Below, piece by piece: positions 15,434 to 23,325 of a stretch of DNA of 23,325 nt. The notes beneath the pieces were generated by a model, which saw only the letters and a program-made list of their open reading frames with translations, was not told where the DNA came from and made no database searches. The stretch spans positions 1 through 23,325 of the forward strand of contig CAWCLK010000053.1 of NCBI GenBank assembly GCA_963796225.1. Direction: 5' to 3'. The stretch is from CAWCLK01 sp963796225. Lineage in GTDB: Bacteria > Actinomycetota > Nitriliruptoria > Nitriliruptorales > Nitriliruptoraceae. Position 1 is the first letter of the stretch, and each line of letters opens with the position of its first letter. The translations under genes and the position numbers were made by a program.

Positions 15434-16627
15434 TCATCGCAGGGCATGACCGCTGGTCGGATCGAAGAAGTGGAGGCGATCGAGGTCGAAGCCGACGTCG
15501 ATCTTCGAGCCCACCTTGGGCGGGTTGTCGGGCGCGAACTTGGCCACGAACACCTGGCCGGACTCCTGCTGAGCCTGCAGCCGCTGGTAGGCGTCCTCGT
15601 CGTCGATCGCCTCGCGCATGTCCTCGGAGAGGATCGGCGGGATCGGCGTGTCGAAGTGCACCAGCATCTCCGAACCCAGCATCTCGACCAGCGTGACCTC
15701 GCGTCCCGACCACCTGGCGTGGTCACCCGCTTCGCGTGCCGGCGCGAAGTGCTCGGGACGCATGCCCACCGCGACCTCGTCACCGACCCGCTCGGCCAGC
15801 CGCGGGTACTCCTGCAGGGCCGCGTCGGAGACCTCGATGGACTCGCCCTCGCCGAGCTCGAGCACGGGCCGGCTCGCCGTGCCGCTCACCTTGACCTGCC
15901 CCAGGTTCATCGCCGGCGAGCCGATGAAGCCGGCCACGAACAGGTTGTCGGGGTGCTCGTACAGCTGCTGGGGCGCGTCAGCCTGCTGCAGCACGCCGCG
16001 CTTGAGGACCGCGACCCGGTCCCCCATCGTCATGGCCTCGGTCTGGTCGTGCGTCACGTAGATGGTGGTGACGCCCAACCGGTTCTGCAGCGAGGAGATC
16101 TCGGCGCGCATCTGCACGCGCAGCTTGGCGTCCAGGTTCGACAGCGGCTCGTCCATCAGGAACGCCTGGGGCGAGCGCACGATCGCGCGGCCCATGGCCA
16201 CGCGCTGGCGCTGGCCACCCGACAGTGCGGCGGGCTTGCGGTCGAGGTGCTCGTCCAGCCCCAGGATGTCGGAGGCCTCCTTGACCCGCTGATCGATCTC
16301 GGACTTGTCCGTCTTCGACAGCTTGAGCGCGAAGCCCATGTTCTCGGCCACCGTCATGTGCGGGTACAGCGCGTAGGACTGGAACACCATCGCGATGTCC
16401 CGCTCCTTGGGCGTGAGGTCGTTGACGACCCGGTCCCCGATCAGGACCTTGCCGTCGGTGATGTCCTCGAGCCCCGCGACCATCCGCAGCGCGGTCGACT
16501 TCCCGCACCCCGACGGACCGACCAGGATCACGAACTCGCCGTCCTGGATCTCGAGGTTGAGGTCGAAGATGGCCTGGAACCCGTCCGGGTAGACCTTGTC
16601 GACGTTCTGCAGCTCGACCTTGCCCAT
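15434..16627 (-). CDS. Sugar ABC transporter ATPase (MsmK/UgpC/AglK type)
   Basis: A 397-residue ATPase that powers CUT1 sugar import from the cytosolic face. ATG 16627 has GGGAG seven bases upstream. Motifs: Walker A GPSGCGKST (37-45), Q-loop VFQSYALYP (81-89), signature LSGGQRQR (135-142), Walker B AFLMDEP (155-161), H-loop His193 in THD. Residues after about 240 form the regulatory OB-fold (TOBE) domain (AGFIGSPAMNLG, VGMRPEHF). It is the first gene of the leftward operon, an unusual lead position since many such operons begin with the binding protein. Its promoter carries a LacI-type operator, described separately. The frame is intact. Confidence 0.96.
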   Translation of the reverse strand: MGKVELQNVDKVYPDGFQAIFDLNLEIQDGEFVILVGPSGCGKSTALRMVAGLEDITDGKVLIGDRVVNDLTPKERDIAMVFQSYALYPHMTVAENMGFALKLSKTDKSEIDQRVKEASDILGLDEHLDRKPAALSGGQRQRVAMGRAIVRSPQAFLMDEPLSNLDAKLRVQMRAEISSLQNRLGVTTIYVTHDQTEAMTMGDRVAVLKRGVLQQADAPQQLYEHPDNLFVAGFIGSPAMNLGQVKVSGTASRPVLELGEGESIEVSDAALQEYPRLAERVGDEVAVGMRPEHFAPAREAGDHARWSGREVTLVEMLGSEMLVHFDTPIPPILSEDMREAIDDEDAYQRLQAQQESGQVFVAKFAPDNPPKVGSKIDVGFDLDRLHFFDPTSGHALR

Positions 16628-16696
16628 GCGTCACTCCCGGTGATCCGTGCGGCATCGACGATGCCGTGTGGTGCTGCCGTCCTGCTCCCACGCGAC

Positions 16697-16735
16697 ATCA
16701 TGGTGCATGGACCAGTGTCCTGCAAGCGTTTTCCA
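16697..16735 (-). promoter_or_regulatory. Promoter with LacI-type operator for the ABC operon
   Basis: Reading leftward: TTGCAG (16725-16720) and CATGAT (16702-16697) are spaced by 17 bases, fitting -35 and -10 boxes. An imperfect palindrome centred on CG, TGCAAGCGTTTTCCA on the + strand (16721-16735), overlaps the -35 box and is close to the LacI/CcpA consensus TGnnAnCGnnnnCA, differing at the right arm. Its position suits repression. The gene is preceded by a LacI-family regulator gene whose product is the natural candidate binder. The ATPase start is 70 bases downstream of the -10. Confidence 0.6.
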
Positions 16736-16779
16736 ACGATCGTGGTCGTTGGGCCCACTTCTGTCGGGCCCTCCGGCCC

Positions 16780-17802
16780 TCACCCGGCCTGCGCGAGGGG
16801 GGGCGCCGCCGTGCTGCGGCGCACCAGCAGGCGGGTCGGCAGCGTCTGGTGGTGCAGCTCCATCTCCTCGGGGGCGAGCAGCGCCTCGAGCAGCCAGCCG
16901 GCCGCCGCCCGCCCCTGCGCCGCGACCTCCTGCCGCACCGTCGTCAAGCCCAGGTACTCGGCCAGGTCGTGGTCGTCGAAGCCCACGATCGACACGTCCT
17001 CGGGCACGCGCAGGCCGAGGTCCCGAGCGACCTGCATCGCCCCGACGGCCATCTCGTCGGCCATCACGAACACGGCGGTCGGCCGCGGTTCGAGGTGCAG
17101 CAGCGCGGTCATCGCCTCGGCGCCGCCGGCGGCGTTGAGCTCGGCGTCGACCTCGAGCTCGGGGCGGACCTCGACCCCGCGACCGGCGAGCGCCGCCTCG
17201 TAGCCCGCGCGGCGCTGGCTGGGGATCGGGAAGTCGAACGGCTCTGGCTGGTGGCCCCCGACGAACCCGATCCGCCGGTGCCCGAGGCCGAGCAGGTGCT
17301 CGGTGGCCAGCCGCGCACCCTGGTGATTGTCCACCGTGAGGCTCGAGAACGCCCGTGTTCGCAGCCCGACCGTCACGACCGGGATGTCGGTCTCGGCCAT
17401 CCGTCCGAGGTCGTCGTCCGACATGGGCACGTCGACGACCACGAGCCCGTCCACCCGCTTGCGGAAGGGCAGCAGCTCGAGGAAGCGCTGCCGGGCACTC
17501 GGGTCGGGCAGCGTGAACGGCAGCAGGTCGTGGTTCGCGGTCCGCACGATGGCGTCGATGGCCTCGAGCAGGCTGGCGTAGTACCACTGGCCCATGCGGG
17601 GCACGACCACCCCCACCGTCCGGCTGCGCCCGGCGGCGAGCCGACTGGCCTGCGGGTCCGCGACGTAGTCGAGCTCCTCCGCCGCGGCGATGACGCGCGC
17701 GCGGGTGGCGGGGGCCACGTTGGGCAACCCGCGCAGCGCGCGGCTGACCGTGGCGACCGACACCTCGGCCGCGCGCGCGACGTCGCCGATGGTCGCCGAC
17801 AC
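16780..17802 (-). CDS. LacI-family transcriptional regulator of the sugar cluster
   Basis: A 340-residue regulator. The start is GTG 17802, because GAGGAGG lies just upstream and the protein then opens exactly with the DNA-binding domain (MSATIGDVARAAEVSVATVS, hinge helix near residues 48-56 with RLAAGRS). The C-terminal periplasmic-binding-like sugar domain follows from about residue 62 (TVGVVVPRMGQWYYASLLEAI), with PVVTVG and VDNHQGARLATEHLLGLGHRRIGFVGG. The ligand is unknown. The gene lies between the leftward transporter operon and the rightward kinase, and operator-like sites flank both sides, so local repression released by a sugar is the likely mode. A longer upstream reading frame exists but would fuse non-homologous residues before the helix-turn-helix. 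Confidence 0.93.
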   Translation of the reverse strand: MSATIGDVARAAEVSVATVSRALRGLPNVAPATRARVIAAAEELDYVADPQASRLAAGRSRTVGVVVPRMGQWYYASLLEAIDAIVRTANHDLLPFTLPDPSARQRFLELLPFRKRVDGLVVVDVPMSDDDLGRMAETDIPVVTVGLRTRAFSSLTVDNHQGARLATEHLLGLGHRRIGFVGGHQPEPFDFPIPSQRRAGYEAALAGRGVEVRPELEVDAELNAAGGAEAMTALLHLEPRPTAVFVMADEMAVGAMQVARDLGLRVPEDVSIVGFDDHDLAEYLGLTTVRQEVAAQGRAAAGWLLEALLAPEEMELHHQTLPTRLLVRRSTAAPPLAQAG

Positions 17803-17889
17803 AGCAACCTCCTCGCGGGCCGGACGGGGGCGGGTCGGGAGCACGGGACGACACGCTCGCGCCGGTCCCGATTGCCCGCCCGACGTGCC

Positions 17890-17915
17890 TACACTAGACC
17901 CCGTAAGCGCTTCCA
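17890..17915 (+). promoter_or_regulatory. Kinase promoter with palindromic LacI-type operator
   Basis: A -10-like TACACT (17890-17895) is followed by GTAAGCGCTTCCA (17903-17915), whose core AAGCGCTT (17905-17912) is a perfect palindrome and matches the LacI/GalR consensus GGAAGCGCTTCC on the right arm. It would cover the transcription start. The -35 region is weak. The divergent LacI gene starts 100 bases away, so autoregulation from the same site is possible. Confidence 0.7.
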
Positions 17916-17986
17916 TCAATGGTCGGCTGGAACCTCGCGCCAGCGTGCGCGACGCCTCCGACGCGCCGGCCGGAGGGACGTTCTCC

Positions 17987-18931
17987 ATGACCACGATCGG
18001 CGTGGTGGGCGAGGCCATCGTCGACCTGCTGCCCGTTCCCGGCGAGGACGAGCTGCTCCGGGGCCGTCCGGGTGGCTCGCCCGCCAACGTCGCCGTCGCC
18101 CTGGCGCGTCTCGGCGTGACGGCCCACTTCCTCGGCCGCACCTCCCGGGACACCTGGGGCGGCCGGTTGCGCCACCACCTCGCCGAGCAGGGCGTCGTCG
18201 TGGCCGGACCGGTGGGCGACGAGCCCACCGCCATCGCCCTCGTCGACGTCGGGCCCGGCGGGGCGGCCACCTACCGCTTCCTGTGGGAGGGCACCGCCGA
18301 CCGCCACCTCGGCGTGACCGACCTCACCATGGCGCTGCACGACCTCGACGCGCTGCACATCGGGTCGGTCGCCTGCCTGCTCGAGCCCGCCGCCGGCGCC
18401 ATCGAGCAGGCGGTCGCCCCCATCGACGAACGCATGGTCGTCTCGTTCGACCCCAACATCCGGACGGGCCTGGTGCCCGACGCGGCGCAGGCTCGCCGGC
18501 GCCTGCGCCTGCTCGCCGACCACGCCCACCTGGTGAAGGCCTCCGACGAGGACCTGGCCTTCCTGTTCCCCGACCACGACGTCGAACGGGCCGCCTACGA
18601 GCTGCTCGACGGGACGCAGACGCACCTCGTGGTGGTCACCCTCGGCGCCGACGGGGCGCGGGTGTTCACGCCACGCTTCGACCTGCCCGTGCCGCCCCGC
18701 CCCGCCGGGGCGCTCGCGGACACCGTCGGGGCCGGCGACACCTTCATGGCCGGCCTGCTGGTCGGGCTGGCCGAACGCGACGCGCTGACGGTCGCGGCGC
18801 TCAAGCGCATCGACGCCGACACCGCTCGCGAGGCCGCGGGGTTCGCCGCGGCCGCGGCCGGCGTGGTGGTCACCCGGGCCGGCGCCGACCCGCCCCGTCG
18901 CGACGAGGTGCCGCCCGGCGACGGCGGGTAG
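17987..18931 (+). CDS. PfkB-family carbohydrate kinase (fructokinase-like)
   Basis: A 314-residue sugar kinase of the ribokinase/PfkB family, phosphorylating a sugar with ATP in the cytosol. ATG at 17987 is preceded by GGAGGG about nine bases upstream. PfkB motif 1 is GRPGGSPANVAVALARLG (26-43) and motif 2 is DTVGAGDTFMAGLLVG (245-260) with catalytic Asp251. Other family features are FDPNIR (154-159) and KASDEDL (184-190). The SFDPNIR and GGSPANVA sequences are most like fructokinases, but 2-keto-3-deoxygluconate or other sugar kinases cannot be excluded. It sits rightward next to the LacI regulator with an operator over its promoter, so it would phosphorylate the sugar released by the importer and glycosidase. 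Its stop lies one base from that of the NuoF-like gene. Confidence 0.92.
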   Translation: MTTIGVVGEAIVDLLPVPGEDELLRGRPGGSPANVAVALARLGVTAHFLGRTSRDTWGGRLRHHLAEQGVVVAGPVGDEPTAIALVDVGPGGAATYRFLWEGTADRHLGVTDLTMALHDLDALHIGSVACLLEPAAGAIEQAVAPIDERMVVSFDPNIRTGLVPDAAQARRRLRLLADHAHLVKASDEDLAFLFPDHDVERAAYELLDGTQTHLVVVTLGADGARVFTPRFDLPVPPRPAGALADTVGAGDTFMAGLLVGLAERDALTVAALKRIDADTAREAAGFAAAAAGVVVTRAGADPPRRDEVPPGDGG

Positions 18932-18932
18932 C

Positions 18933-20279
18933 TCACTCCGGGGCGTAGCTCCAGTCGGTGCGCTTGAGGTGGTAGGTCGGGTGCCAGCGCACCTCGCCCG
19001 TGTCCTCGTCGATGGCGTCGATCAGGGGCGTCGGCAGTGGACGGTCGTCGGGGCACGGGGCACCGAGGTGGGCGACGACCTCCTCCCAGAAGGCCTCCAG
19101 CGTGCTGCCGACCGTCACCTGGGCGCCGGTGGGCAGGAAGCAGCGGGCCAGGTCGGTGATGACGGGCACGCGCTGCACGAGCGTGTCGAGGTCGTCGGTG
19201 TCGCCGTCGCCGGCGTCGATGCGGTCGAGCAGGTCCCAGATCTCCTGGGTCCCGAGCTTGCAGGCGTTGCACTGCCCGCAGGACTCGATGGCCAGGAACC
19301 GGGCGAGCGTCCGCAGCACCTTCACGATGCAGCGGTCGGTGTCGTACACGACGAAGCCGCCGCTGCCCATGCCGGTGCCGATGTCGGACATCGCGTCGAA
19401 GTCCAGCGGCGTGTCGAGCATGGCGGGCGTGATCACGGCGTTGGAGGTGCCGCTGTAGACGGCCTTGACCGACGTCGGGTCGACCCCGCCGACGTCCACG
19501 AGCAGGGTCCGCAGCGGTGTGCCGAGCGGCAGCTCGTACACGCCCGGGTTCGGGGCGTCGCCGGTGACCGTGAACACCATCGTGCCGGGCGAGTCCGGCG
19601 TCCCCGTCTCGCGGAACCAGTCGGCCCCGTGGGCGAGGATGCGGCTGACGTGGGAGAAGGTCTCGACGTTGTTGACCACCGTCGGGTTGGGCTGCGTGGT
19701 CGTGGCGAACAGCCCGGTCTGGTACGGCGGCATGATCCGGGGCATCGGCAGCTTGCCCTCGATCACCTCGAGCATCGCCTTCTCCTCGCCGAACAGGTAC
19801 TCGTCGGGCCCGGGGACGATCGCGATGCCGTCGGCGCCCTGCCACCCGGCGACCACCATCTCGTCGCGGGCGGCCACCACGCGCTGGACCGCATGGGTGA
19901 ACTTCTCCTTCACCCCCACGAAGGCCTGGGTGGCGCCCACGGCGTGCATCCCGATCAGCATGCCCTCCAGCAGGGCGTACGGGTTCTGCTCCATCAGCGC
20001 CCGGTCCTTGTAGGTGCCGGGCTCGCCCTCGGCACCGTTGCAGACCAGGTAGGTCGGGGTGTCGGTCTCGCGGGCGATGTCGCGCACGCTGCGCCACTTC
20101 GTCCCGGTCGGGAACCCCGCCCCGCCCCGGCCGCGCAGCCCCGCAGCCGCGACCTGCGCGATGACGTCGTCGGGGGCCATGTCCAGTGCGTGGGCGTAGC
20201 CGAGGCCACCCTCGCCCTGGAGCCAGTCGTCGAGGGTCGCCACCGGGGCGTCGCCGAGGAGTCGGTCGCGGTCGGCCAT
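18933..20279 (-). CDS. Orphan NuoF-like NADH-binding flavoprotein (FMN, 4Fe-4S)
   Basis: A 448-residue relative of the NADH-binding subunit of complex I. ATG 20279 follows GAGGA. The FMN/NADH glycine-rich loop GLRGRGGAGFPTGTKW is at 47-62, the FMN-contact motif is CNGAEGEPGTYKDR (80-93), and a 4Fe-4S cluster is set by Cys334, Cys337, Cys340 (SCGQCNAC) and Cys380. No nuoE or nuoG neighbour is present, so it is not part of a complete complex I operon. In canonical NuoF the motif is usually CNxDExEPG; here Asp is replaced by Ala (NGAEGEP), a form I recall from stand-alone actinobacterial NuoF-like proteins. Likely an NAD(P)H-linked electron-transfer protein with partners elsewhere. Symbol nuoF is withheld because the context is not complex I. 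Confidence 0.88.
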   Translation of the reverse strand: MADRDRLLGDAPVATLDDWLQGEGGLGYAHALDMAPDDVIAQVAAAGLRGRGGAGFPTGTKWRSVRDIARETDTPTYLVCNGAEGEPGTYKDRALMEQNPYALLEGMLIGMHAVGATQAFVGVKEKFTHAVQRVVAARDEMVVAGWQGADGIAIVPGPDEYLFGEEKAMLEVIEGKLPMPRIMPPYQTGLFATTTQPNPTVVNNVETFSHVSRILAHGADWFRETGTPDSPGTMVFTVTGDAPNPGVYELPLGTPLRTLLVDVGGVDPTSVKAVYSGTSNAVITPAMLDTPLDFDAMSDIGTGMGSGGFVVYDTDRCIVKVLRTLARFLAIESCGQCNACKLGTQEIWDLLDRIDAGDGDTDDLDTLVQRVPVITDLARCFLPTGAQVTVGSTLEAFWEEVVAHLGAPCPDDRPLPTPLIDAIDEDTGEVRWHPTYHLKRTDWSYAPE

Positions 20280-20461
20280 GGATCATCCTCGTGGTCGGGG
20301 CAGGGTGCTGCCTGCTCGCAGGGACGTCAGGGGCCCGGGTTCGGACCCGTCCCGCGGTCGTGTCGCCCCGACCGTACGGCGTCCTCGGGTGGGGACCGGA
20401 ACCGTCAGCTCGGGCACGCCGCGGATACGGTCGCCGCGCGATGAGGGCGAGGAGGACCACG

Positions 20462-20749
20462 ATGACGACGCAGGGCGGGTCGTTCGACTGGCGCGGCGAG
20501 CTCTGGCGCTCGCTGACCCGGCCGCGACTGCGGTGGGCCTGGCTGGGCATCGCCCTGGCCGCGGTCGTCCCCACCGTCGGATGCGTCTGGATCCTCGTGG
20601 TCAACCTGCCGGCCGCCCTCGACGACCGGTTCGCCGGGGCCCGCACGCTGCAGTGGGCCATGGTGCTGTTCGCCCTGCTCGGGGCGGTCACCATCGGCGG
20701 GGCGTGGCGGCTGTACCGGCACGCCCGCGCCAACGCCGTCGGCTCGTAG
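20462..20749 (+). CDS. Small two-helix membrane protein
   Basis: A 95-residue hypothetical protein. ATG 20462 is chosen over the in-frame ATG 20441 because AGGAGG (20450-20455) lies six bases before it and inside the longer form. It has a charged N-tail (residues 1-24), helix one (about 26-49, WLGIALAAVVPTVGCVWILV) and helix two (about 64-83, LQWAMVLFALLGAVTIGGAW), with a short exterior loop and a basic C-tail. No known family is recognised. It is divergent from the NuoF-like gene and 32 bases before the SDR gene, with which it could form an operon. Confidence 0.68.
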   Translation: MTTQGGSFDWRGELWRSLTRPRLRWAWLGIALAAVVPTVGCVWILVVNLPAALDDRFAGARTLQWAMVLFALLGAVTIGGAWRLYRHARANAVGS

Positions 20750-20781
20750 GCTCCACGTCCCCCGACACCGAGGTCCGCCCC

Positions 20782-21581
20782 GTGCCCACCACGATCGTCA
20801 CCGGGGCCGCGTCGGGACTCGGCCGTGCGCTGGCCACTGCGTTCGTCGACCGCGGCCACCACGTCGTCGTCGCCGACCTCGACCTCGGCGCCGCCACCGC
20901 GGCTGCCGCGGGCATGCCCGGGCCCGGCACCGCGTCGGCGGCCGAGGTGGACGTGCGTGACGCCGAGGCCGTGCAGGCGCTGGTCGACGCCACCGAGGAC
21001 GCCCACGGCCCACTCGACACGATGGTGAACAACGCGGGAATCGGGCGGTGGGCTGGTCGCACGAGCTGCCGCTGTCGCAGTGGCAGGCCGTCTACGACGT
21101 CAACCTGCGGGGCGTCCTGCACGGGACCCTGGCGGTCTACCCCCGGTTCGTGGAACGCGGGGCCGGGCGGATCGTCAACATCGCCTCGCTGTCGGCCTTC
21201 ACGCCCGTCCCGGCCGCCGCGGCCTACGCCTCGTCCAAGCACGCCGTACTCGGGCTGACGACGTCGCTGCGTGCCGAGGCCGCGGCCCACGGCGTCCGGG
21301 TGCACGTCGTCTGCCCCGGCTTCATCGAGACGCCGCTCCTGCACGAGGAGGTGCCCGGATCCCGAGGGCTGTCCTTCGCCGCCATCGCACAGGCCCTGCG
21401 GCTGCCGACCACCACGACCGAGCGGGTGGTGGCCGACACGATGCGCGGGCTCGACCGCGACGTGGGCGTGATCGTCACGCCCCGCACCGCCCAGGTCACC
21501 CGGCGGCTGACGACGACGCTGCCCGACCGGCTGGGCGAGCTCGTCACCCGTCAGCTGGCCGGTCGCCTGCGTCGTCGCTGA
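20782..21581 (+). pseudogene. Short-chain dehydrogenase/reductase, one frameshift
   Basis: Classical SDR, NAD(P)-dependent oxidoreductase of unknown substrate. The start is GTG 20782 (PTTIVTGAASGLGRALATAF), with the cofactor loop TGAASGLG and the Asp of VVVADLDL that suggests NAD preference. NNAG follows near residue 88. At about 21047-21053 the frame shifts: a missing G in the GGG run of CGGTGGGCTGG. The second part continues WSHELPLSQWQAVYDVNLRG, then the catalytic Ser (IASLS) and YxxxK (YASSK), then PGFIETPLL. Adding one G gives a continuous 266-residue protein of normal SDR length. A sequencing error is more likely than real decay because all catalytic motifs are intact. Its 3' end overlaps the end of the leftward CorC-like gene by 38 bases. 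Confidence 0.85.
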
Positions 21582-22832
21582 GCGGGGTCAACCGGACGCG
21601 CCGCACGGTCCGCCGGGACGCCGCGGTCACCTCGACCGCGTGGGAGGGCAGGTCGACCCGGTCGCCCTCGACGGGCAGTCGCCCCACGCGCTCGGCCACG
21701 AACCCGCCGACGGTGGTCTGTTCGCTGCGTTCGGGCGCGCGGACCTGCAGGTCGACCAGGTCGTGCAGCGGGAAGCGTCCGGGCAGGTCGATGGTCCCGT
21801 CGTCGTGGTGGACGACCCCGACCAGGTCGCGGTCGTGCTCGTCGTAGATCTCCCCCACGATCTCCTCGACGAGGTCCTCGACCGACACGATCCCCTCGAC
21901 CGCCCCGTGCTCGGACACGACCAGGGCGAGCTGGCGCCGTGCGGCCTGCAGGCGCCACAGGGCGTCGAGGACGCCGACGGACTCGGGCAGGACGACCGTG
22001 GACTCGGCGTGCTGGCCGACGGTGCCGTCCCGACCGATGAGGCCGAGCACGGCCACGTAGCGCTCGGCGTCGTCGAGGTCCCGGTCCCACACCGGGGCGC
22101 GCGAGTGGCCGGCGTCGGCCAGCAGCGCCGAGCGCCTCGTCCACCGGCGTGTCGGCGGGCATCCCGACGACGTCGGGGCGGGGCGTGACGACCTCGCGGA
22201 CCGTGCGGTCGCTGAATCTCGAGGGCGCCCTCGATGATCTGGCGCTGGTAGCCCTCGTACACGTCGCCGGAGGCGACCAGGTCACGCACCTCCTGGTCGG
22301 TGACCGCCTCGCGATCACGTGAGGGGTCGCCGCCGAACAGTCGCACGACGACGTTGGTCGACCGCGACAGGACCCACACGGCGGGCGTGGCCAGGGTGGC
22401 CAGCGCCCCGATGGGGCGGGCCACCACCAGCGCCCAGCTCTCGGCGCGTTGCATGGCCAGCCGCTTCGGGGCGAGCTCGCCGAGCACCAGGGTCACGAAG
22501 GTCAGCGCCGCGGTGACCAGGAACACCGCGGTGGGCCGGGCCGCGCCGTCGAGGGGGCCCTCGAGCGCCTCGACCAGGGGCTGGGCCAGCGTGATCGCGG
22601 CCGCGGCCGAGGCCAGGAACCCCGCCAGCGTGATCCCGATCTGGATGGTCGACAGGAACCGGTTCGGCTCGCGGGCGAGCTCGGCGAGAGCCCGGCCGGC
22701 ACGGGAGCGCCCCGCCAACCGTTCGATCTGGCCCTCGCGGAGCGAGATCAGCGCGATCTCGCTGCCGGCGAACACGGCGTTGACCAGGACGAGCCCGGCC
22801 ACGAGCAGCAGCTGTCCGACGATCCCGTCCAC
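21544..22832 (-). pseudogene. CNNM/CorC-type membrane protein (DUF21 + CBS + CorC_HlyC), two frameshifts
   Basis: A membrane protein of the hemolysin C/CNNM family, implicated in divalent cation transport or homeostasis. The start is GTG 22832 with GAGGA upstream. Segment 1 (to about 22218) is the DUF21 membrane domain (LLLVAGLVLVNAVFAGSEIA, TIQIGITLAGFLASAAAA, VLGELAPKRLA) and ends GYQRQIIEGALE. An extra base near 22217 shifts the frame; the sequence resumes FSDRTVREVVTPRPDVVG in the first CBS region. A second extra base near 22129 shifts again to LLADAGHSRAPVWDRDL, which then runs through the second CBS (LVVSEHGAVEGIVSVEDLVE) and the CorC_HlyC domain to the stop at 21544. Removing both bases gives 428 residues, the family's usual length. 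Either sequence errors or a broken gene. Confidence 0.85.
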
Positions 22833-22876
22833 GTCCGTCCTCGGTCACGCAGGAGGACGGACAGTATCGACGCGGG

Positions 22877-23325
22877 TCAGTCCACCGGCTCGAAGAGGTC
22901 GGCGAGCAGGGCCTCGAGCTCCTGGTCGTGGACGACGTGCTGGCCGGCGGCCGGCGAGGCGCTGGCGACGCGGCTGACGCGGCGCAGGTGCCGGTCGTCG
23001 CCGAGCTCGTCGAGGATGTTCCAGAGCCGCCCGTCGACGAATCCCCAGGCGCCCATGTTCTCGGGTTCCTCCTGCGTCCACACCACGTCGGTGGCGTTGG
23101 GGTAGGTGCGGAGGATCTCGGCGATCTGCCCGCTGGGCCACGGGTACAGCTGCTCGACGCGCACGATGGCCACGGGGGCCTCACGCTCGTCGCGCTCGCG
23201 CATCAGGTCGTAGGCCACCTTGCCCGAGCACAGCGCCACGGTGGTGACGGACTCGCGGTCGAGGTCGCCGGCGAGCGACCGTCGGGTCGTCGATGGTCTC
23301 CCGGAAGGACCCGGACGTGAACTCG
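22877..23325 (-). pseudogene. 2-oxoglutarate dehydrogenase E1 C-terminus (SucA/Kgd type), partial, one frameshift
   Basis: C-terminal part of a thiamine-diphosphate E1 component that decarboxylates 2-oxoglutarate in the TCA cycle; the gene runs off the right edge. Legible family segments: EFTSGSFRE at the edge, then VALCSGKVAYDL, VRVEQLYPWP, VVWTQEEPENMGAW and the end DLFEPVD. EFTSGSFRETIDDP is in a different frame from SLAGDLDRESVTTVALCSG; the switch is at about 23275-23285 and is a single extra base near GACCCGACGG. The frameshift makes the deposited reading frame start falsely at GTG 23239. Whether it is the multifunctional actinobacterial Kgd or a standard SucA cannot be told from this end. 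Its stop lies 44 bases before the CorC-like start, so the two may be one transcript. Confidence 0.85.

Noticed and set aside
16766..16779. GGGCC-CTCC-GGCCC as the terminator of the LacI gene.
   Set aside because: Only five base pairs, no T-run; too weak to call.
1..23325. Mobile element, prophage, CRISPR or defence island.
   Set aside because: No transposase, integrase, phage structural gene, direct-repeat array or nuclease/helicase set was seen; composition is even and genes are mostly metabolic or surface proteins.

Overview
The window is very GC-rich, densely coded and actinobacterial in character. It has GTG starts, short gaps, cell-wall-binding (CWB2) surface proteins, a DUF4032 kinase-like protein, an HxlR regulator and the C-terminus of a 2-oxoglutarate dehydrogenase E1. 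The CWB2/CHRD surface proteins and the overall content would suit a deep-branching actinobacterium such as the Nitriliruptoria (Euzebya and relatives), but that placement is inference. No rRNA, tRNA, CRISPR array, insertion sequence or phage gene was seen. No gene-free stretch exceeds 300 bases.

Layout. (1) 90-1470: three rightward small genes, a cupredoxin lipoprotein flanked by two paralogous short proteins of unknown family. (2) 1467-3161: methionyl-tRNA synthetase, leftward, its stop codon interlocked with that of the second small paralog. (3) 3344-7136: two secreted CWB2 proteins, the first with three CHRD domains, the second with one degraded CHRD-like tail, separated by a perfect 15-bp hairpin. 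(4) 7137-9804: an HxlR-type regulator divergent from a cytosolic trypsin/PDZ protease with an inverted repeat between them, then a DUF4032 kinase-like protein. (5) 9861-18931: a carbohydrate-use cluster. It holds a GH1 glycosidase (broken by three frameshifts), a leftward ABC transporter operon (ATPase, binding lipoprotein, two permeases, a translationally coupled small membrane protein), a LacI-type regulator and a PfkB sugar kinase. LacI-type operator-like sites sit at both the transporter promoter and the kinase promoter. (6) 18933-20279: an orphan NuoF-like flavoprotein. (7) 20462-23325: a two-helix membrane protein, an SDR oxidoreductase, a CNNM/CorC-type membrane protein and the 3' end of 2-oxoglutarate dehydrogenase E1; the last three all carry single-base frameshifts.

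The best-supported system is the sugar regulon: glycosidase, importer, kinase and repressor, with stem-loops on both sides of the binding-protein gene that could set its expression relative to the permeases. The least explained item is the cupredoxin lipoprotein between two homologous small proteins. Seven single-base indels in four genes, several in G or C runs, raise a sequence-quality concern that affects how those genes should be read.
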